NCBI GenBank assembly: GCA_033557465.1
Contig: CM066037.1
Location: 515,088,686-515,152,685, forward strand
Length of the DNA: 64,000 nt
Direction of reading: 5' to 3'
Source: Ichthyophis bannanicus
Lineage: Eukaryota; Chordata; Amphibia; Gymnophiona; Ichthyophiidae
The stretch's first letter is position 1; each line of letters opens with the position of its first letter. The notes beneath the pieces are model-generated. The model did no database searches. It worked only from the letters and a program-made list of their open reading frames with translations, and was not told where the DNA came from. Positions 33,661 through 44,031 of the stretch are shown here, piece by piece. Made by a program: the position numbers and the translations under genes.

Positions 33661-33671
33661 AGAGCTATACT

Positions 33672-34231
33672 AAAGCAGTCAAGAAATCCAATGACGCATT
33701 GCTCTTGGCATAATGACTATGAAGGCCCTAGACAAGATTCTCAAGAGTAGAGATGTCTCTCTCCATACAAAGATTCAACTTGTTCAAGCCATGGTATTTT
33801 CAATAAAATATGGATATGAAAGTTGGATAGTGAAAAAGATAGACAGGAAGAAAATCGATGCCTTTGAATTATGGTGCTGACAGCAAATACTGTGTATATC
33901 ATGGACTGCCTGAAGAACAAACCAGTCAGTACTAGAGGAGATCAAACCTAAGCTTTCCTTAGAAACTCAGATGACAAGACTTCGACTTTCATACTTTGGA
34001 CACATCATGAAAAGAGAGAGATCGTTAGAGAAAGATATAATGCTTGGAAAGGTAGAAAGTCAACGTAAAAGAGGAAGTCCGGCAATGAGATGGATTGATA
34101 CAATAACAGCCGTTATGGACACCAGTCTATCAACAATGAGCCACCTGACTGAAGACCGAATACAGTTTAGGTCAACAATCCAGAGGGTTGCCATGAGTTG
34201 ACAAAGACTCAACTGCACTTAACAACAACAA
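33672..34231 (+). mobile_element. RTE/BovB-like LINE, 5'-truncated, decayed
   Basis: Collinear with 7802-8360 (starts AGCAGTCAAGAAATC; ends CACTTAACAACAACAACT). Several stop codons and an indel, including loss of part of the YGCESW block. The largest intact frame (33971-34201) covers LSYFGHIMKRERSLEKDIM and MRWIDTITAV. It is older than the copy at 7650. Confidence 0.88.
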
Positions 34232-34242
34232 CTGTAGGGCAG

Positions 34243-34340
34243 TGGCTCCCAAACTGTGGCTGGGACCCCAAATGGGATCATGTCAACAGTAGATGGAGTC
34301 ACAAAAGTAGAGATATTCCCCCTCTCTATACTTCCATTGT
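34243..34340 (+). mobile_element. hAT-like transposon end
   Basis: It starts CAGTGGCTCCCAAACTGTGG and continues GGGACCCCAAATGGGATC, the well-known pattern of hAT terminal repeats. I could not find the matching right end before 36 kb, so the extent is open. Confidence 0.6.
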
Positions 34341-34592
34341 GACCTATAAACAGTAGTTGCAATCAGCATGAAGCCTGTGATTCACTGAACGCTTACAGGC
34401 CCTGGCCACTCCTCCTGAGGAAATTTCCTGTTAGACTGGAAACCCATGCAGAGTACAGGATCTGTGAATACACACCAACACAAAAGGGCCCTGTGCTATT
34501 TGCCGCTCCTGTTGCCACTACCACTGCTCTTGCTGTAAGGAATACAGCCTATGTGCACAGAAAGGAGCACTTGCTCTTGCAGTAAGGTCCAG

Positions 34593-34710
34593 ATAAAACA
34601 CAAGGAGCAAGAGTCGTGAATTGGTGAGAAAGATTTATTGAATCAATAAAGATTTATTGAATCAATAAATCTTTCTCACCAATTCACGACTCTTGCTCCT
34701 TGTGTTTTAT
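34593..34710. repeat. 118-bp near-perfect palindrome
   Basis: Each arm of 50 bp is perfectly complementary (left begins ATAAAACACAAGGAGCAAGA; right ends TCTTGCTCCTTGTGTTTTAT). After one mismatch the pairing continues to the centre at 34651/34652. The 17-base sequence AAGGAATACAGCCTATG occurs once before (about 34537) and once directly after (34711), like a flanking direct repeat. The interval 34341-34592 and the bases after 34711 show no gene. Confidence 0.88.
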
Positions 34711-34727
34711 AAGGAATACAGCCTATG

Positions 34728-35140
34728 CCATCTTTTCTCTGTCTATTATTCCACATGAATCAAACTAAGATGGAGTCTCTGTATGCAACGATTCCTGGAT
34801 GTCTTACGCTACAGTGAGAGCTAATAATGCTTTTGTGAAAGAAGATACTGCCCTTCAGCTTTGCATCCTACTAAATTAACTTTCAGGCTCCTAGGCTTCC
34901 CCCATCCTCCAATATTTTGAAAATTAAACTCATCAATCACGATCATCCCAAACCCACTCTTCCAAAAATAGTCCCATAAAAATGCATAATTGGACATCAT
35001 CCTTTAAATATTAACATTTCTTTTGTGTGTCATGTACCTGAAAGTTACCCAGCTAACAGTACAGCTGGCACTATGGATATGCAGATATATGTAGGCCCTG
35101 CTGTGGAGACCTTGAAACTACTTTACTTGCAAAAACTATG
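34728..35140. other. No gene recognised
   Basis: Non-coding, no identified repeat. Confidence 0.45.
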
Positions 35141-35420
35141 GGCCCGATATTCAGCGCCGATGGCTAGCACTGCTAAAGTGGTTAGCTGCCGGCACTGAAC
35201 TTTAAACCCAGATATTCAATGCTGGCCTGATTGCTATGAAGCTAATTGGGCAGCGGTGATACTCAGCCATGTGTCATTAATTAGGAAGTGGTGATGTTGA
35301 GCCACTTCCCGGTTAGCGAAAGGTGCCGCCCCAGAACGCCCCTGGTACAACCCAATGATAATCACTTAGCATCAGGATGCGTGCAAACCACTCAAATGCC
35401 TTTGAATAGGCCCCCCCCAC
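35141..35420. mobile_element. MITE-like element (GGGCCCGATATTCAGC family)
   Basis: The left end GGGCCCGATATTCAGCGCC and the reverse complement of the right end (GGGGCCTATTCAAAGGC) are similar inverted ends. The interior has GGCTAGCACTGCTAAAGTGG and CACTTCCCGGTTAGCG. A related copy in opposite orientation lies at 39371-39640. No coding capacity. Confidence 0.6.
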
Positions 35421-36769
35421 CTAGGTTTCTACCAATAAAGCCAAATGAAGTAAGCAGATTCATTTGCCAGGATCTTTTTCTCATCACCCTTTTCTGATGT
35501 GCATCTGGTTGGGCCATAAAGGATGACTGTTGATTCGCCCATGTGATGCCAGTGATCTAAGATAAACCACTACTATGATTCTGATATTTACATACAGGAC
35601 TGATAAGATCCAAGAAGGCCTTAAACAAGGCTACTGAGAACAAAGACTGGGCATTTTGCCAGGTCTTGCTTGCAAATGTTCTGCTTACCAAAGACATACT
35701 GTTTTAAGACTTGTGCCCCCCTCTACCCTCATTGTATACTATACTGTGAGCCTGCATACATACTCTGCTTGACTTGGAGTTTCTTAAATTAAACTAAAGC
35801 TAACAATAATCTTCTTTATCATTACTGCGACATTGGGATTTACATAATAAGTTTTTTGTGTACCTGAGTTGCGCTCCATGTCTCAAATAACTTGGAGTAC
35901 TACTTAGTAGTTTCATACCTGCTGCTTTATCAGCCCTTGTCCCTTTCTGCTGTTGCTTTCATGCTTTGGATAAGACAAAGGAGGAGGATGTGGATGACAG
36001 AGGGAAGGGAAGTGAAAATCTGCTATTTTTTCATTATCATCAGGGGGCACGTGAGTTTCTGAGTGTTTAAAATGGGTCATGTTGGATAGACAGTTGGGAC
36101 GCACTGCTTTAGGAAAAGAGACTTGCTTTCCATTTCCATTTGCTAAGGATCAGAGGTAACGCACTCAGGAACCAAGAAGAGAGAAGGAGGAAGAATGATA
36201 TCCGGCCATTTTTGCAAGTGCCAGGAAAGTATTGACATTGTCAACCTCACAAGATATTTGCCTTCCAACCCTTGGCCAAGAATGTGACACAAAACATTAG
36301 TAACATCATTCTAGGCAGATGGTGAGGGTAGAAGAGGGAACAGAAGGGATAGATCAAGCACAGATAAATTTAACAAAAACATCCAACTCTGAGACAAGCC
36401 TGAATGGTCAGGCAGAAATGTTGGAGCCCGTGATCATCATTGTTTTATCCTGTTCCTTTCAGCTTCCAGCTAAATCAGAAGAGACTTCTTACCAAGTTCA
36501 ACTGGACCATTTCTAAAATGCCAGAAAAATAGACCCACACTAGGGTTAATAATAAATACCAAATATCAGCCAAAAAAAACCTCCTTATGGAATTCACATG
36601 CATAATTTTACTAGAAAGAAAATGTTCACTTAAGAAGGAAAAAAAGATCTCAGTACTAAAAGCTGATCTAAGGCAGCTGTAATAGCACATCATAGGTCTT
36701 AAAAAAAACCTTCTCAGTCAAATAAATCTATGGAGAGGAATTTTTTATATCAATTTATAGTGATACTGA
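35421..36769. other. No gene recognised
   Basis: AT-rich non-coding DNA. Frames of 63-72 codons here show no domain. Confidence 0.5.
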
Positions 36770-37330
36770 TTCTGATCCCTGAAGGGGCACATCTGGGTCG
36801 TCTGAGCACCCCCAGGCAGGATGGGCCATTTAGGACCCAATTCTGCACCGCTGGAGCAAGACGGTCCCACGGGTGCAGGATTGGACCCTGGGATGGCCCG
36901 GCATGCCCCTACATCACCACAAGGATGTCCTTCCTGCAGCACAATCTACCCACTGCCCTTGTGACCTCTGATTCCCTGTTGCCTGACCCCGATGGGGGCA
37001 CTGGGGCCCGGATCCAGTGGCAGGGATTCACCATAAGTCTTCCGCTGCTCCAGTAGGGGGGGCTCCTGGGCTCCAGGAGGGCTGCCAGCCAGGATCGGAG
37101 AGCACCCCGCTCTTACTCCACCTCAGAGGTGTAATAAGAAGGGCATCCTCCCAGCAATCCCCGGATGTACAGGACCGTCACTGGATTTGGCCCTGTACGT
37201 TCAGGGGTCAGTCCCACCCACACTCCACCCACTCTCTGTATGTGCAGTGGGACGGGAGGTAGCATAGGCTGAGGGCGGATAGCGGGGATGGATGTCCCAT
37301 TAGGATGTCCAGCCTCACTGTTTGCCTTCG
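36770..37330. mobile_element. GC-rich non-autonomous element (probable)
   Basis: A GC-rich island ending near CGTGAATCAGGCCC, with an internal imperfect hairpin CTTACTCCACCTC-A-GAGGTGTAATAAG (37112-37138) like that in 20731-21283, and GGATGGATGTCCCATTAGGA which is close to GGATGGACGTCCCGCTTGGA at 37783. These shared blocks indicate a family. The left edge is uncertain. Confidence 0.45.
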
Positions 37331-37556
37331 TGAATCAGGCCCACTGTATATAATCAATTATTTCTAATGATGCTACGAATACTCAATTATTCATAAAGAA
37401 TCCTCTAATGGCTCTTATCTTTTGTCTATCTTCTGGATCAAGGTTCCAAAGTTCCATTTATTTTATCCCATTGTAGATAATGCCCTTTCTAAATTGGCCA
37501 TTTATACATGGATGTGATTTACATGTGTACATGCCAAGAAATCCCAGGGGATAGGA

Positions 37557-37612
37557 ATAACTATCCACAGTGTCACCAGAAGTCAGCATTGACTCAGAGG
37601 CACACACAACAA
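37557..37612 (+). mobile_element. SINE 3' end fragment
   Basis: AGTGTCACCAGAAGTCAGCA TTGACTCAGAGGCACACACA ACAAC matches the 3' end of the tRNA-derived SINE and ends in the AC-rich tail. Only the tail is left. Confidence 0.6.
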
Positions 37613-37747
37613 CGTGTTTGATTATACATGTGTAAATTATGGATAAGGCTTCTAAAATACCCCCCTTGGCATATCTTTTGAAAACTACTAGTTCAATGTT
37701 CATCCTCCCAGTAGCTGTGACAGAATCTTCACATTTGTATGTGGACA

Positions 37748-38040
37748 TTATGGGGGTCATTCTGAGATGCGAATAGCAGGGATGGACGTCCCGCTTGGAC
37801 GTCCAACCCCCTCTATTCATTGGGAACAAATTCCAAACCCCATGCTCTCCGCGGGGAACACTGGATGGTGGCAGGAGGGGGAAGGCCGGGTGCAGAGAAG
37901 GGGTAGAATGGAGGCGAGTCCACGACCCCGGACGTACAGGGCCTATTCAGGTCACAGCCCTGTACGTCTCGCAAGGTCAAGATGGACCAGGGACTTATTC
38001 CTATGCTCCCAAGAGTGTCTATATTCAGATCACCTAAAAA
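37748..38040. mobile_element. MITE-like element related to the GC-rich family
   Basis: It starts ATGGGGGTCATTCTGAGATG and GCGAATAGCAGGGATGGACG, later GGACGTACAGGGC and its inverse CCCTGTACGTCTCG. It shares the block noted at 37270. No coding capacity is seen; the short frames on both strands are chance. Confidence 0.45.
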
Positions 38041-39370
38041 TAGAGGCACTCTTTGCCTTGTGTCTATTTTCTACATGTGTATATGGCCTTGTAATTTGAT
38101 AAAATACCTTTTCTGCTTGCAAGAAGCATTGCACTCAAAAAAACATTTATAAAATTACTCTCATAGGCGCCAAAACATTTTTCAAAGAAGCACCTAATTT
38201 CTAAAGGCAACAGAATCACCTATATGCCTTCATCAAAGCTCCCAGAACCATCCGCATAGTGCGCAAAGTCTTACCTAGCTCAATGGATTATGCCATCAGC
38301 CGAAGACAAATTCACTAATCTAAGCATGCAAGCACTGAGAAAATGAACTAGTGCTCTTTTTCATCTAAGACTTGAATGCAATAAAATGTAATTTTAGTGT
38401 ATGAAGTTGATGGGCAGTAGCAGAGCAATTTGTCAATGTTTATGCAGGATTATACTCAACGAAGAAAAAGGAAAATACTATTTAATGCAGAAAAGAAGTC
38501 ACATGGACCCACATCTTAGTTAATTTATCTTTTATGACAGATTCCATTTTCTTTTGCCAGCATCCCTTCTGTGCAGTACATTTGTCCAATAAAGGTGCTT
38601 TTGTGACTGTAGCATAGGTTAACTCAATGGTAACATTTAATTTCCATAGCAGGATTCAGTTGTTCAAAGAAAAGTGTGCAAAAAATTATGCATAAATATA
38701 GATTTCCAGGGGACAGAACTGAGTACCCCTCTGAGCCTGCACAGATCGCTTTGGATATTTTGTTTGTTTGGGTTTTTTATTATTGTTGTTTTCCTGCAGT
38801 AGCTCCTGAAGGAAAAAAATGCCATAGATAGAATAAATATCTGAAGATATGCATTTAGACAGACAAGTAATTTTGCAGGACGATGTTCAATAAGCTGAAA
38901 AATTGTGCATGCAAAGTCAAGACTGATGCTCAGCAAGGCTCGTGCTGCGGAGGTGGAAATAATAATGGTTCTGGGTAGAGGTATTCTGAGCACAGAGCCA
39001 TGGGGATGTACAATCATTGAAAACACTGACATGTGATGTTTTGTTTCATGTTGCTACCGATACCAAACAACACAAGAAATATGTTTTTATTTTGATTCAT
39101 TTTTGAGTTTTAACAAGTGCTAGAATGCAGAAACACAATGAAACGAAAGAAAAAATAGAAAAAAAAGAAAGATTTTCTTATGCACATGCTGACTTACCCC
39201 TGCCTCAACTCTGGGTTGCTGCCCGTCCCACCTTCTACCTCTGAAAGAATTAAGCATGATTCTCGGAAAGGAAGGTGCTAAGGAAAACGACTGCACTTGC
39301 ATTTAAAATTCAAAAAGGAGACTATGAAAAAATTAGAAAAATGGTTAGAAAACACGGAGGAGCAGGTTTA
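38041..39370. other. No gene recognised; tiny CR1 remnant
   Basis: AT-rich non-coding DNA. 39303-39345 resembles the CR1 endonuclease-RT connector (AAAGGAGACTATGAAAAAAT, compare 5300-5330), a fragment of about 40 bases. Confidence 0.45.
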
Positions 39371-39640
39371 CATGCCCTGATGCTAACCACTGCCCAGTTA
39401 GCGACACATGGCTAAAGTAAGACACAGCAAGTGCTGCATTTACTTTAGCTGCAGAACCTAACTGGGCAGCGGCTTGATGTCACTACTACCCAGTTTAGCT
39501 TCCATGTTCTACAGTGAACCTGGATATTCAATACCAGTGCCCAGATATGGCCCCGACATTGAATATCCAGGGTTAAACTTTAGCATCAACAGCTAGCCAT
39601 CTTACAAGTGTTAGCCGTTGCCGCTGAATATCTCCCCCAC
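39371..39640. mobile_element. MITE-like element (GATATTCAGC family), inverse orientation
   Basis: The right end reads GCTGAATATCTCCCCC, the reverse complement of the GGG...GATATTCAGC left end at 35141. Shared interior blocks include GCCATCTTACAAGTGTTAGC and GGATATTCAATACCAGTGCC. It abuts RTE coding sequence at 39641. Confidence 0.6.
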
Positions 39641-41510
39641 TGTGTATACAATGGACTGCCTGAAGAACAAATCAATCCGTACTGAAGAAAATCAAACCCT
39701 CTCTGGACACTATTATTCTTGCCCATTGACGCCCCATTTCTACCCTCCCTCTTCTCTCCAAAGTCCTTGAGAAATTGGTTTTCGCTCAACTTTCCTCTCA
39801 TCTTGATGCCACCCTTCAATCTGGCTTTCGCCATGGTCGCAGCACAGAAACTATCATACTCTCCCTTCTTAATGAGCTTGACACTTCCCATGATCGGGTG
39901 ACATTTCCTTGACTGTATCCTTAGATCTTTCTTCTGCCTTTGACTTGGCTAACCATCACGCTCTTCTCTCATCTGCATGATATTCCGGATCGCTGATTCT
40001 GTCCTTCGTTGGTTCCACTCTTTTCTATCATCTCAGACTTTCTCTGTCCTCACTGGCCTCTCCTGTGGCATACCTTAGGGCTCTGTTCTTGCTCCCCTTC
40101 TCTTCAACATTTTTCTAGCTCCTCTTACTCTCCTTGTCCAACAACACAGTCTTCTGCTTATTATTACATGAATGATATTTTTCCCCTCCACCACACCAGT
40201 CTCTCTGCCCCTGACTTGGCCCCTCTGAATGCCTGCCTCTCCTCTGTCATTGCCTGGATGAGATTAAACTTTCTTCACATAAACCCCTCTAAGACCTCTG
40301 CCATATGGTTTACCTTCTCTTCTCCCTTCCCCTCCTTGGCTCCTTCCCTTGCCTCAACACCTCTCTCACTGGTCTCTTCTCTCTGCTATCTCGGTGTCAC
40401 ACTTGATTCCTCCCTATCCTTCCATGAACACCTATCCTCCCTATTCAATGGTCATTGTATTCCCTGCATCAGATTCGCTCTGTCCACCTATTTCTTTCCC
40501 TCCCCTCTCTGTACACACTTCTACTCTCTCTGGTGATGACCCACATCAACTATTGCAATGTTGTCCTTGCGAGCCTCACCCAATACCAGCTTCACAGACT
40601 ACAGCTCCTCTAGAACACCACTGCCTGCTTACCGTCCCACACTTCTTGCTCAGACCACATCACCCCTCTGCTCATTCATTTACATTGGCTGTCCATAAAA
40701 TTCCACATACATTACAAAATACTTACCCTAGTTCACTGTACCATTCATACTAACACCGCCCAGTATCTCTCCAATCTAATTCATCCCTCTCACCACTCCC
40801 TCCAGCAGATCCATGCTAATCGCCTATTTCTACCACCCCCCATATGCGCTCACTTAGAATACACCTTCAGCCTTCTTTTTCTTTAACCCCCTTCTTTGGA
40901 ACTCCCTCCCATCCGACCTCAGCCTGGAACTTTCCTTTCCACGTTTCAAAACATTACTGAAAACCCATCTCTTCTCTATCGCCTTTGACCTTCTACTCTC
41001 CCCTGCCTAGCCCCTTTGTTTGTCTCACCCTTGCCCCTCCTCTCTCCACATTTTCTTTTCCTCCATCACCCAATCTATCTGCTTCCCCTTTTCGCTTTTG
41101 TCTTTCCTTTCCTGTCTTGCCATGGCTTTCTTTTTCCTGTAGCATGCAATTTTTGTTGTAAACCGCTCAGATACTCTGGTCCAGGGCAGTATATCAAAAA
41201 ACTCAATAAAGATAAAAGACAAACCTAAATTTTCTTTAGAAGCTCAAATGACAAAACTTTGACTTTCATACTTTGGACACATCATGTGAAAAGAAAGGTC
41301 ACTAGAGAAAGACATCATGCATGCCAAAGTTGAAGGTCAATGCAAAAGTGGAAGACAGGCAATGCGATGGATTGATACAATAACAGCAGCTATGGATGTC
41401 ACTCTATCAACAATTAACTGCCTGACTGAAGACTGAACACGGTTTACGAGAACTATCCACAGGGTCATCATGAGTCGATATCAACGGCACTTTACAACAC
41501 TCTATGAATT
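39641..41510 (+). mobile_element. RTE/BovB-like LINE fragment, split by an L2-like element
   Basis: 39641-39701 corresponds to the CIPWTARRTN region (TGTATACAATGGACTGCC) and 41217-41510 continues from KPKFSLEAQMTKL to the terminal block. The expected 3' tail is decayed (CACTTTACAACACTC). It carries several stops and is the oldest RTE copy in the window. The split point has CAAACC on both sides of the inserted element. Confidence 0.85.
39702..41216 (+). mobile_element. L2-like LINE, second (C/T-rich) family
   Basis: Broken translation gives RPISTLPLFSKVLEKLV, LQSGFRHGRSTETIILSLLN, GSVLAPLLFNIFLAPLT (RT motif B), a degraded YADD region near 40165-40180, and SFHEHLSSLF. The 3' UTR has TTGTAAACCGCTCAGATACT, GGTCCAGGGCAGTATATCAA and tail AATAAAGATAAAAGAC. 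A copy of only the 3' end is at 9944-10172. The target CAAACC is repeated at both junctions. Stops in every block show it is inactive. Confidence 0.8.
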
Positions 41511-41874
41511 AACGTGTTGAGTTGAATAATGCACTTTAAACATTTTTATTAGCACAGAAGTGTGCAAAATGGCCTAAAAAATTCCAAAAATGGAGAGAGA
41601 AAGAATTCAAAATAGAATCAGCAATTTTTCTTGCACATTCCTAGTGTTTGTGAATCTCTGTCTTCCTTGCTGCCTTGCAAAATGATGGTGCAACTCTCAG
41701 GCTCATTTCCTTAACAAAAATAGCTACATTTATCGTGATATGCAATCCATATTCTACTACCTTTAAAGCATGGATGCACCTATTTCTTATTGCTGCCACT
41801 ATCTTTGAGGAATGAAATGAATATGGCAGTATGCAGGTAACAAAATCAGCTTCATCTGATCAGAATACGGATTG
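41511..41874. other. No gene recognised
   Basis: AT-rich non-coding DNA between the RTE tail and the PLE. Confidence 0.45.
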
Positions 41875-42375
41875 CATATCGGCATGATAGGAACCCGAGA
41901 GATTACCTATGTCCAGCAGTGCAGCAGACTATGTTGGTTGAGGGGCTCAGGCATTTCCAATATGGCCATTGCCAATGTTATCAGAATATGGAGGATGGTG
42001 ACAGCATGACTATTGGAGCTCGGAAGATAATTCTGAAGTCAATTACCTCCTCTTCTTCCAGCTACGTTGCATATGCTCTGCGATGTCCATGTAGGAAGTA
42101 TTAACATGTCCATTACAAGTGCATAAATATTGTCAGAGCATAAATATTGTATGATAAAAGGGAAAATAGAGGCCCCTATGGTAAGTCATTGCCTAGAGTA
42201 CCATGACACTTTTTTTGAGTTCCACTGCCAAGTTCTTGATTTTATATCTGAGACTATTTGTGGTGGAGATCGGGGCACTATTTTACTGCAGCATAAGCAA
42301 CAATGTATTTATGAATTAAATATGCTAGAGCCTCAAGAATTGAATACTTCTATTGAATGGAAGATCTTTTTTTGA
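41875..42375 (+). pseudogene. PLE GIY-YIG endonuclease region
   Basis: Frame 1 (to 42104) reads RHFQYGHCQCYQNMEDGDSM, a Cys linker typical of PLEs (G-H-C-x-x-C), and YVAYALRCPCRKY, the Cys-Pro-Cys block directly before the nuclease. A second frame (42130-42375) reads LSEHKYCMIKGKIEAPMVSH, then FHCQVLDFISETICGGDRGT and YELNMLEPQELNTSIEW, which is the rest of the GIY-YIG domain to the usual end. The YVG part of the signature is lost in a frameshift/stop between the frames. The gene is broken. Confidence 0.8.
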
Positions 42376-42573
42376 ATTCCAGATGAGTATAGAGGCTGTG
42401 TTGGCTCCACCTCCATTCATATTTGATTGGTTCGGGAAACAGCGTGTATTGACGTTAGTGACATCAGGCATTAGGGTTTGTGTGATTGGTCCCTGCGGGT
42501 TTTTAAACGTGAGGGGTCCATCAGTGGCCTAAGCCAGGATCAGATTGTTTTGAAAACTTTGATAATTAAAGCA

Positions 42574-42619
42574 GTCCCTGATGAAGCGAGCATTCGCGAA
42601 ACGAAGGACTTTGTAGGGC
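42574..42619 (+). ncRNA. Putative type I hammerhead ribozyme (46 nt)
   Basis: Core CUGAUGA is at 42578-42584 and GAA at 42598-42600. Stem II GCGA/UCGC (loop GCAU) follows after one extra A. Stem III is ACGAA/UUUGU (loop GGAC) and is closed by the GUA cleavage triplet at 42613-42615. Stem I is GUCC (42574-42577) with GGGC (42616-42619). All three helices form with only G-U wobbles beyond Watson-Crick pairs. Its position 3' of a PLE coding region matches known PLE ribozymes, which process element RNA. The unpaired A after CUGAUGA is a deviation from the strict consensus; activity is not shown by the sequence. Confidence 0.72.
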
Positions 42620-43083
42620 GTACTACTAGTTACGGAAAAGGAATCTCCAAAGGATAACTTTAAGATAAGTGACTGTGTGCCATTAGTATACTATTTGGTA
42701 GATACTACATCTGGCTTTGTTACTTCTTCTCCTTTCTAGGTGTGTGGGCGTTAAGCTGCTTTTCTGGTGCTGTGTTGCATTGGTACAGCTATATTTGGTA
42801 TCAGGCTGAAATGGGTGATTTTTGAACTAATGTGGAAGTGTATGCATTAATATAGGAATAACATTTTCAGTAATTTAGTTAAAAATTTTCAGCAATTGAG
42901 ATAGGGGAGAGTTTTTTTAGACCTATGATCTTGTCACCCAATATGTTTCCCTTCGGGCGGTGAATTACTGCTGCATAGTGGAACAGTGATTTTCACTGAG
43001 GTCTTCCCTCCTCCATTTTGGGAATTGTGTTTTTGATTCTTTGGTAGTTTCCGAAGCAGAATAGAGTTGAGGTATAGTGAGTT

Positions 43084-44031
43084 GTGTATTGTGGTAAGGA
43101 GAGGGCAGCCCAGCCTGGGGAAACAAAGAGAAAAGGGACTTTTTCCTCTTTGCGGGGGATGGGTGCACCTGAACACATATACCAAACTAAAGGCAGTGAG
43201 AGAAATCACAGCTGTAGAGCTAGGCTAAAGCCCCACCCAGACTCCATAGCAACCCTAGGTAAGGATAGGAGTTACAAGGGGGTGGAGTCAGAAGGGGAGG
43301 TGCCCTGCTCAGCGTTTAAGTTGGAGCAAACAGAAAAGAGAAAAGACAAGCCAGGGAAGGGAGGCAAGCCAAGCAAGCAAGGCAAGGAAGCCAAGGAGGC
43401 CACGGAGAGCCAGGACAAGAACAAAGCTAGCCAGCGCTGCAGCCAAGAGAGCAGCAGACAACACTCCCAAGAGAGTACCAAACACACTGGCAAGAGGGAG
43501 AGAGACAGAAGGTTGGTGGTGGAGAAGCCAAGGCAAGAGAGCTCAGACTCCTCTGAAGAAAGGCCTGTCTTCAGGCAGAGGAAACCTCGGGTAGCTGAGA
43601 GGAAATCCTACAATGATTCCCTGACTAGCTCTGAGGCAGAGATAGCTACAGCCAGCAGAAACTCCAGCCGAGAAACTCCCACAGTAAAACTCCAAGGTAG
43701 GAGAAAGAAACCAGAGAGAGCTAATGCTTGTATCTCTTGCTCAGATTCTGAGGAGAGGATTATATCTGGAAAAACCCAGAACAGAAGGAAGGGGTTTTTA
43801 AAGAAAGCTGAACAAGGAAAGCCTGCTAGGGTTCTGCCAAAAGAAGGGAAGGCAGTACAGTGGGATAGGCTGTTTAAGCTTTTAAAAGACATTAACCAAA
43901 AAGTACCTGAGCAGTTCCAAGATTCCCCAGCAGCCAGCTCAGAAGAAAGCATGGAAGTGGATGATAGGGAGAGTGACCAGGGATCCACATGTTCTGAGAT
44001 GGAGTGTGCTGTATGCATTGGTGCTAATTGA
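43084..44031 (+). CDS. Polar Lys/Glu/Ser-rich protein of the LTR-like family
   Basis: 315 codons without interruption. Residues about 80-240 are dominated by Lys, Arg, Glu, Ser and Gln (for example KRKDKPGKGGKPSKQGK, SQESSRQHSQESTKHTGKRE); then a short hydrophobic-containing segment WDRLFKLLKDINQKVPEQ that could form an amphipathic helix, an acidic/Ser tract (PAASSEESMEVDDRESD) and the end CSEMECAVCIGAN. The last two blocks match the frameshifted copy at 8887-9791, so selection or recent common origin kept this protein. No signal peptide or membrane segment. The start codon is uncertain: the first 90 residues are less biased and could be untranslated. I do not recognise the family; a retroelement accessory or Gag-like role is only a guess. 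Confidence 0.55.
   Translation: MYCGKERAAQPGETKRKGTFSSLRGMGAPEHIYQTKGSERNHSCRARLKPHPDSIATLGKDRSYKGVESEGEVPCSAFKLEQTEKRKDKPGKGGKPSKQGKEAKEATESQDKNKASQRCSQESSRQHSQESTKHTGKRERDRRLVVEKPRQESSDSSEERPVFRQRKPRVAERKSYNDSLTSSEAEIATASRNSSRETPTVKLQGRRKKPERANACISCSDSEERIISGKTQNRRKGFLKKAEQGKPARVLPKEGKAVQWDRLFKLLKDINQKVPEQFQDSPAASSEESMEVDDRESDQGSTCSEMECAVCIGAN

Larger units (their letters stand above)
29041..33671 (-). mobile_element. L2-like LINE, nearly full length
   Basis: Minus-strand element. Its 3' end is at 29041 ((AAATA)n tail next to ACCGCCCTTGATCGC), a 3' UTR of about 0.4 kb, one ORF of about 3.1 kb (29459-32573) and about 1.1 kb of upstream sequence. The upstream part has tandem repeats (about 32690-32960) and a CpG-rich block (33330-33660). 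The left limit near 33671 is where an RTE fragment starts, so the 5' end is approximate. Damage is light: one stop codon and two frameshifts. Short 3' ends of the same family lie at 11013, 12733, 28650, 51675 and 52745. Clade placement (jockey/L2 group) is from motif style and is inference. Confidence 0.85.
41875..43080 (+). mobile_element. Penelope-like element, 3' part with hammerhead-containing end
   Basis: It holds the PLE C-terminal coding region (41875-42375), then about 0.2 kb to a hammerhead-like motif (42574-42619) and an AT-rich 3' region to about 43080. RT and N-terminal parts are absent (5' truncation). Hammerhead ribozymes in the terminal repeats of PLEs are established, so position and content agree. 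The right limit is set by the start of the next unit and is approximate. Confidence 0.75.

Noticed and set aside
33660..33680. Idea that the L2-like LINE inserted into the RTE copy
   Set aside because: The missing upstream part of the RTE could not be found left of 29041, so adjacency of the two breakpoints is left unexplained.
43272..44018. Minus-strand Leu-rich frames that look like membrane proteins
   Set aside because: They are the antisense of the Lys/Glu-rich frame 43084-44031, which automatically yields Leu/Ser-rich text.
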